A DNA stretch of 64,000 nucleotides from Streptomyces sp. NBC_01775. Its GTDB lineage: Bacteria; Actinomycetota; Actinomycetes; Streptomycetales; Streptomycetaceae. The notes under the pieces were generated by a model. The model was not told where the DNA came from, did no database searches, and saw nothing but the letters and a program-made list of their open reading frames with translations. Positions 61,233 through 64,000 of the stretch are shown piece by piece. The stretch spans positions 7,130,001 through 7,194,000 of the forward strand of contig NZ_CP109104.1 of NCBI RefSeq assembly GCF_035917675.1, written 5' to 3'. Position 1 is the stretch's first letter; the number at the start of each line of letters is the position of its first letter. The translations under genes were made by a program, and so were the position numbers.

Positions 61233-61591
61233 TGAGCACCAACACCAAGGGCGCCTACCGGGTGCAGCTGCGGATGCAGATCAACCCCGGTATGGAGGCC
61301 GACTTCGAGAAGGTCTGGCAGGGCAGCACCGAGGCCGTCACCGGCCACCCCGCCTGCCTGGGCCAGTGGCTGGCCAAGTCCACCGACGAGGAGGCCGTCT
61401 ACTACATCGTCAGCGACTGGGTGGACGAGCCCGGCTTCCGCGCCTTCGAGACCAGCGAAGCCCACCTCGCCCACCGCGAGCGCCTGCACCCCTACCGCTC
61501 CCAGGGCTCCTTCAACACCATGCACGTGGTCGCACACATCGATGGCACGGCGGGCACGGCGGGCACGGCAGGCGGGGCACATGCCCGGTGA
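61232..61591 (+). CDS. Antibiotic biosynthesis monooxygenase (ABM) family protein (first)
   Basis: A 119-aa ferredoxin-like ABM protein: YRVQLRMQINPGMEADFEKVWQGSTEAVTGHPACLGQWLAKST, YYIVSDWVDEPGFRAFETSEAHLAHRERLHPYR. Cofactor-free oxygenases of this family (ActVA-Orf6, TcmH, PdmH) oxidise phenolic rings to quinones. An Ala/Gly/Thr repeat tail follows. It overlaps the next ABM gene, so the pair is coupled. Confidence 0.88.
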   Translation: MSTNTKGAYRVQLRMQINPGMEADFEKVWQGSTEAVTGHPACLGQWLAKSTDEEAVYYIVSDWVDEPGFRAFETSEAHLAHRERLHPYRSQGSFNTMHVVAHIDGTAGTAGTAGGAHAR

Positions 61592-61892
61592 AGTCCGGGT
61601 GCTGGTCTACCAGGCGGCACACGACGAGGAGCAGCTGGCCGCGGTACGCGAGGCGTACCACCTGGTCAGCAAGCGGATGGCGGGGGTGCCCGGCATGCTC
61701 GGCAACGAGCTGCTGCGCTCACCCGCCGACCCGAGCGCGCTCGTCGTCGTGAGCCGCTGGACCGGAATGGCGGCCTTCCGCGAGTGGGAGGAGGGCACGG
61801 CCCACAAGGACGACACGGCCCCGCTGCGGCCGTACCGCGATACGCGGCTGAAGGTGCCGTTCGGCATCTACGAGGTCGAGGCCGAGTACTGA
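61581..61892 (+). CDS. Antibiotic biosynthesis monooxygenase (ABM) family protein (second)
   Basis: A 103-aa ABM-type protein: VRVLVYQAAHDEEQLAAVREAYHLVSKRMAGVPGMLGNELLRS, LVVVSRWTGMAAFREWEEGTAHKDDTAPLRPYRD. It starts inside the previous gene. Two ABM proteins in tandem recall PdmH/PdmI in the pradimicin cluster, where they make successive or paired quinone oxidations. The roles cannot be split from sequence. Confidence 0.85.
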   Translation: MPGEVRVLVYQAAHDEEQLAAVREAYHLVSKRMAGVPGMLGNELLRSPADPSALVVVSRWTGMAAFREWEEGTAHKDDTAPLRPYRDTRLKVPFGIYEVEAEY

Positions 61893-62024
61893 GGGCCCCA
61901 CATTTCTCCGCCGCCCCTCCTTCCGCCGCCCCTCTTCCTCAGCGCCGCGCTCCCTTTCCGCCGCGACGGCGCGTACCCCTCGGCGCGGACCGGCGGTGCC
62001 GAACTCAGCCAACCAGGAGCACAG

Positions 62025-63722
62025 ATGACGACCCCCGCAAAGCTGAAAGGCCCACCGACAGCGGCGGAACAACCCTCGTGGGTCTCATGCACGAACTGCC
62101 GCTCCCTCGTCTACGGCAAGCGTTACAAACGCCTGCTGAACGTGTGCCCCGAGTGCGGGACACACGCGCGACTGGACGCGCCCGCGCGCATCGCGCAGCT
62201 CTTCGACGAGGGCAGCGTCGTCCCCCTCGACGTACCGGAGACCCAGATCAACCCGCTGGACTTCGTCGACCAGCGCCCCTACGCGGAGCGCCTGACGCAG
62301 GCCCGCCACAAGACGGGCCAGCAGGACGCCGTCCTGGCGGTCAGGGGCCGCATCGAGAACCGTCCACTGACGGCCGCCGTCATGGACTTCCGCTTCTTCG
62401 GCGGCAGCCTCGGCGTCGCCGCGGGCGAGGCCGTCACCACGGCGGCCGAGACCGCGCTGCGCGACCGTACCCCCCTCCTCCTCGTCACCGCCTCCGGCGG
62501 AGCCCGGATGCAGGAGGGCGCGCTGTCGCTGATGCAGATGGCCAAGACCAGCAACGCGCTGGCCGAGCTGGACGAGGCCGGGCTGCTGACCGTCACCCTG
62601 GTCACCGACCCGACCTACGGCGGAGTGGCGGCCTCCTTCGCCACGCTCTCCGACGTGGTGGTCGCCGAACCGGGCGCCCGCATGGGCTTCGCGGGGCCGC
62701 GCGTCATCGAGCAGACCATCCGGCAGAAGCTGCCCGAAGGCTTCCAGACCGCGGAATTCCTGCGCGACCACGGGCTGGTGGACGGCGTGTGGGAGCGCAG
62801 CGAACTGCGGCCCAAGCTGGCCCGGCTGCTGGCCGTCGCCGACACGCCGGGGCCCGAGTGGGGCGGCGGCGAGTCCGACCCCGTCGTCCGCGACAGCCAG
62901 CTCCTGGACCAACTCCCCGCCTGGGACTGCGTCCAGCTCGCCCGCGAGGCGGAGCGGCCCACCACGCTGGAGCACATCGGCTACTGGCTGGACGGCTTCG
63001 TGGAGCTGACCGGGGACCGCGCGGGTGAGGAGTGCGCGGCGATCGTCGGCGGCATCGGCCGGCTGGACGACCTGCCGGTGATGGTCATCGGGCACCAGAA
63101 GGGCCACACCACCGCCGAACTCGTCCGCCGCAACTTCGGCATGCCCTCGCCGGCCGGGTACCGCAAGGCCGCCCGGCTGATGCGGCTGGCGGCCAAGCTG
63201 CGCCTGCCCGTCGTCACCCTCATCGACACCCCCGGCGCCTACCCGGGCATCACGGCCGAGGAGACGGGGCAGTCCGGTGCCATCGCGGAGAACCTGCGGC
63301 TGATGGGCTCGCTGCCCGTGCCAGTCGTCGCCGTGGTCACCGGGGAGGGCGGCAGCGGTGGCGCGCTGGCACTCGGCGTCGCCGACCGGGTGCTGATCTG
63401 CGCGAACGCGACCTACTCGGTGATCAGCCCGGAGGGCTGCGCCGCGATCTTGTGGAAGAACGCGACGGAAGCCGCCGTGGCCGCCGACGAACTCGCCCTG
63501 GACGCCGCCTCGTTGCTACGGCTCGGCGTCGTCGACGGGGTGATCCCCGAACCCGAGGGCGGCGGTCACACCGACACCACGACGATGAGCGACGCGGTGC
63601 GCCGCGCCGTCGTCGTCGCCCTGCGCGAATTGCGCTCCGCGCCGGATGTGGAGGGCTCAACCGTGAGCCCGGTGCCGGCGCGGAGGCGCCGCTTCCGATC
63701 CTTCGGCCTCGCGGAGACCTAG
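62025..63722 (+). CDS. Fused acetyl-CoA carboxylase carboxyltransferase (AccD-AccA)
   Basis: A 565-aa fusion of beta and alpha carboxyltransferase subunits. The N terminus has the AccD zinc site CTNCRSL...CPECGTH (about residues 22-45), then [19 protein letters not shown] and [20 protein letters not shown]. The second half is AccA-like: [81 protein letters not shown]. It makes malonyl-CoA for the PKS, as dedicated ACC subunits do in aromatic polyketide clusters such as jadomycin. The beginning of a biotin-carrier gene follows 14 bases on. Codon style fits the cluster. Confidence 0.94.
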   Translation: MTTPAKLKGPPTAAEQPSWVSCTNCRSLVYGKRYKRLLNVCPECGTHARLDAPARIAQLFDEGSVVPLDVPETQINPLDFVDQRPYAERLTQARHKTGQQDAVLAVRGRIENRPLTAAVMDFRFFGGSLGVAAGEAVTTAAETALRDRTPLLLVTASGGARMQEGALSLMQMAKTSNALAELDEAGLLTVTLVTDPTYGGVAASFATLSDVVVAEPGARMGFAGPRVIEQTIRQKLPEGFQTAEFLRDHGLVDGVWERSELRPKLARLLAVADTPGPEWGGGESDPVVRDSQLLDQLPAWDCVQLAREAERPTTLEHIGYWLDGFVELTGDRAGEECAAIVGGIGRLDDLPVMVIGHQKGHTTAELVRRNFGMPSPAGYRKAARLMRLAAKLRLPVVTLIDTPGAYPGITAEETGQSGAIAENLRLMGSLPVPVVAVVTGEGGSGGALALGVADRVLICANATYSVISPEGCAAILWKNATEAAVAADELALDAASLLRLGVVDGVIPEPEGGGHTDTTTMSDAVRRAVVVALRELRSAPDVEGSTVSPVPARRRRFRSFGLAET

Positions 63723-63735
63723 AAGGGGACGGGAC

Positions 63736-64000
63736 ATGCAAGGGGGCAACGGACGCAACGGAAACGGCAACGGCAGGTACTACGGAGAGACACTCATGAA
63801 CGAGCTGACCAAGGAAAGTCCGCGCGCCCAGTCCGACGACGCGCTCGCCGGGCTGGACTACGACAACAGTGGCCTCGCCCTTACCGATATCTGCCGGAGC
63901 ATCGCCGAGGTCGTGCGCGTGGGCCCCGACAGGCCGCGCAGGGTACGCATCGCGCTGGGCGCCGCCAGCATCGAGGTCGAGTGGGACAGCCAGGAGACCC
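63736..64000 (+). CDS. Biotin carboxyl carrier protein (partial, runs off window)
   Basis: The first 88 codons of a gene after the fused carboxyltransferase. After a short Asn/Gly repeat start (MQGGNGRNGNGNGR), from Met21 the frame NELTKESPRAQSDD, LTDICRSIAEVVRVGPDRPR and RVRIALGAASIEVEWDS fits the N-terminal region of AccB-type biotin carrier proteins in polyketide clusters. The biotinylation motif (MKM) lies beyond the window end. AAGGGGACGGGAC supports the ATG at 63736; a second ATG at 63796 with GGAGAGACAC is also possible and would drop the repeat. Confidence 0.75.
   Translation, partial: MQGGNGRNGNGNGRYYGETLMNELTKESPRAQSDDALAGLDYDNSGLALTDICRSIAEVVRVGPDRPRRVRIALGAASIEVEWDSQET

Overview
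The window is high-GC actinomycete DNA and almost certainly Streptomyces: third-codon GC bias, GTG starts, ATGA/GTGA/TGATG gene overlaps, SARP regulators, a TTA codon, a DUF397/XRE remnant and the dispersed intergenic repeat common in that genus. It reads as an accessory region in which several natural-product loci lie side by side, with a catabolic operon set into one of them.

Layout. (1) 43-5549: the visible part of a class I lanthipeptide locus, with a split LanB dehydratase (elimination domain, then glutamylation domain), a 53-aa precursor whose core is laid out as four consecutive Ser/Thr-to-Cys rings, and a half-length LanC. (2) 6.0-10.7 kb: unrelated genes (GrpB, HATPase, XRE-TPR regulator, GH15 glycosidase). 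(3) 11.2-28.1 kb: one tightly coupled + strand operon for an acyl-tetronate: FAAL, two acyl-CoA dehydrogenases, ACP, a KS-AT-ACP module without reductive domains, KASIII, FkbH glyceryl-ACP synthase, ACP, E2-type acyltransferase, Sfp-type PPTase, FAD monooxygenase and alpha/beta hydrolase. The gene set fits: load and desaturate a fatty acyl group, extend once with malonyl, join to glyceryl-ACP to close the tetronate ring, then acetylate and eliminate to give an exocyclic methylene. (4) 28.1-31.7 kb: lipoprotein, ornithine cyclodeaminase-like gene, small genes and a decayed XRE/DUF397 chimera. (5) 31.7-37.7 kb: cytochrome P450, response regulator, and an operon of a nitrile-hydratase-leader-like RiPP precursor candidate, a fused E1-like/YcaO cyclodehydratase and a histidine kinase.

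(6) 38-64 kb: a type II polyketide cluster. Two SARPs flank a type II thioesterase. KS-alpha, CLF, ACP, a TcmN-type aromatase, a TcmI-type cyclase, a cupin, two ketoreductases, two quinone-forming ABM monooxygenases, two SchA/CurD proteins, two DUF1772 membrane proteins, a multicopper oxidase and a dedicated acetyl-CoA carboxylase (fused AccD-AccA plus the start of the biotin carrier) point to a reduced, oxygenated, pentangular-type aromatic polyketide. A PLP-fold/ATP-grasp pair and an aldehyde dehydrogenase suggest an unusual extra unit. The cluster is interrupted at about 48-54.2 kb by a GntR-controlled catabolic operon (TSUP and MFS permeases, amidohydrolase, FAH-family hydrolase, PuuE-like deacetylase), next to a 3' fragment of a phoD-like gene.

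Most worth following up: the tandem-ring lanthipeptide with its truncated cyclase; the FAAL/double-dehydrogenase tetronate line; the YcaO RiPP with a co-translated sensor kinase; and the PLP-fold/ATP-grasp pair in the polyketide cluster. All product predictions are inferences from gene content.
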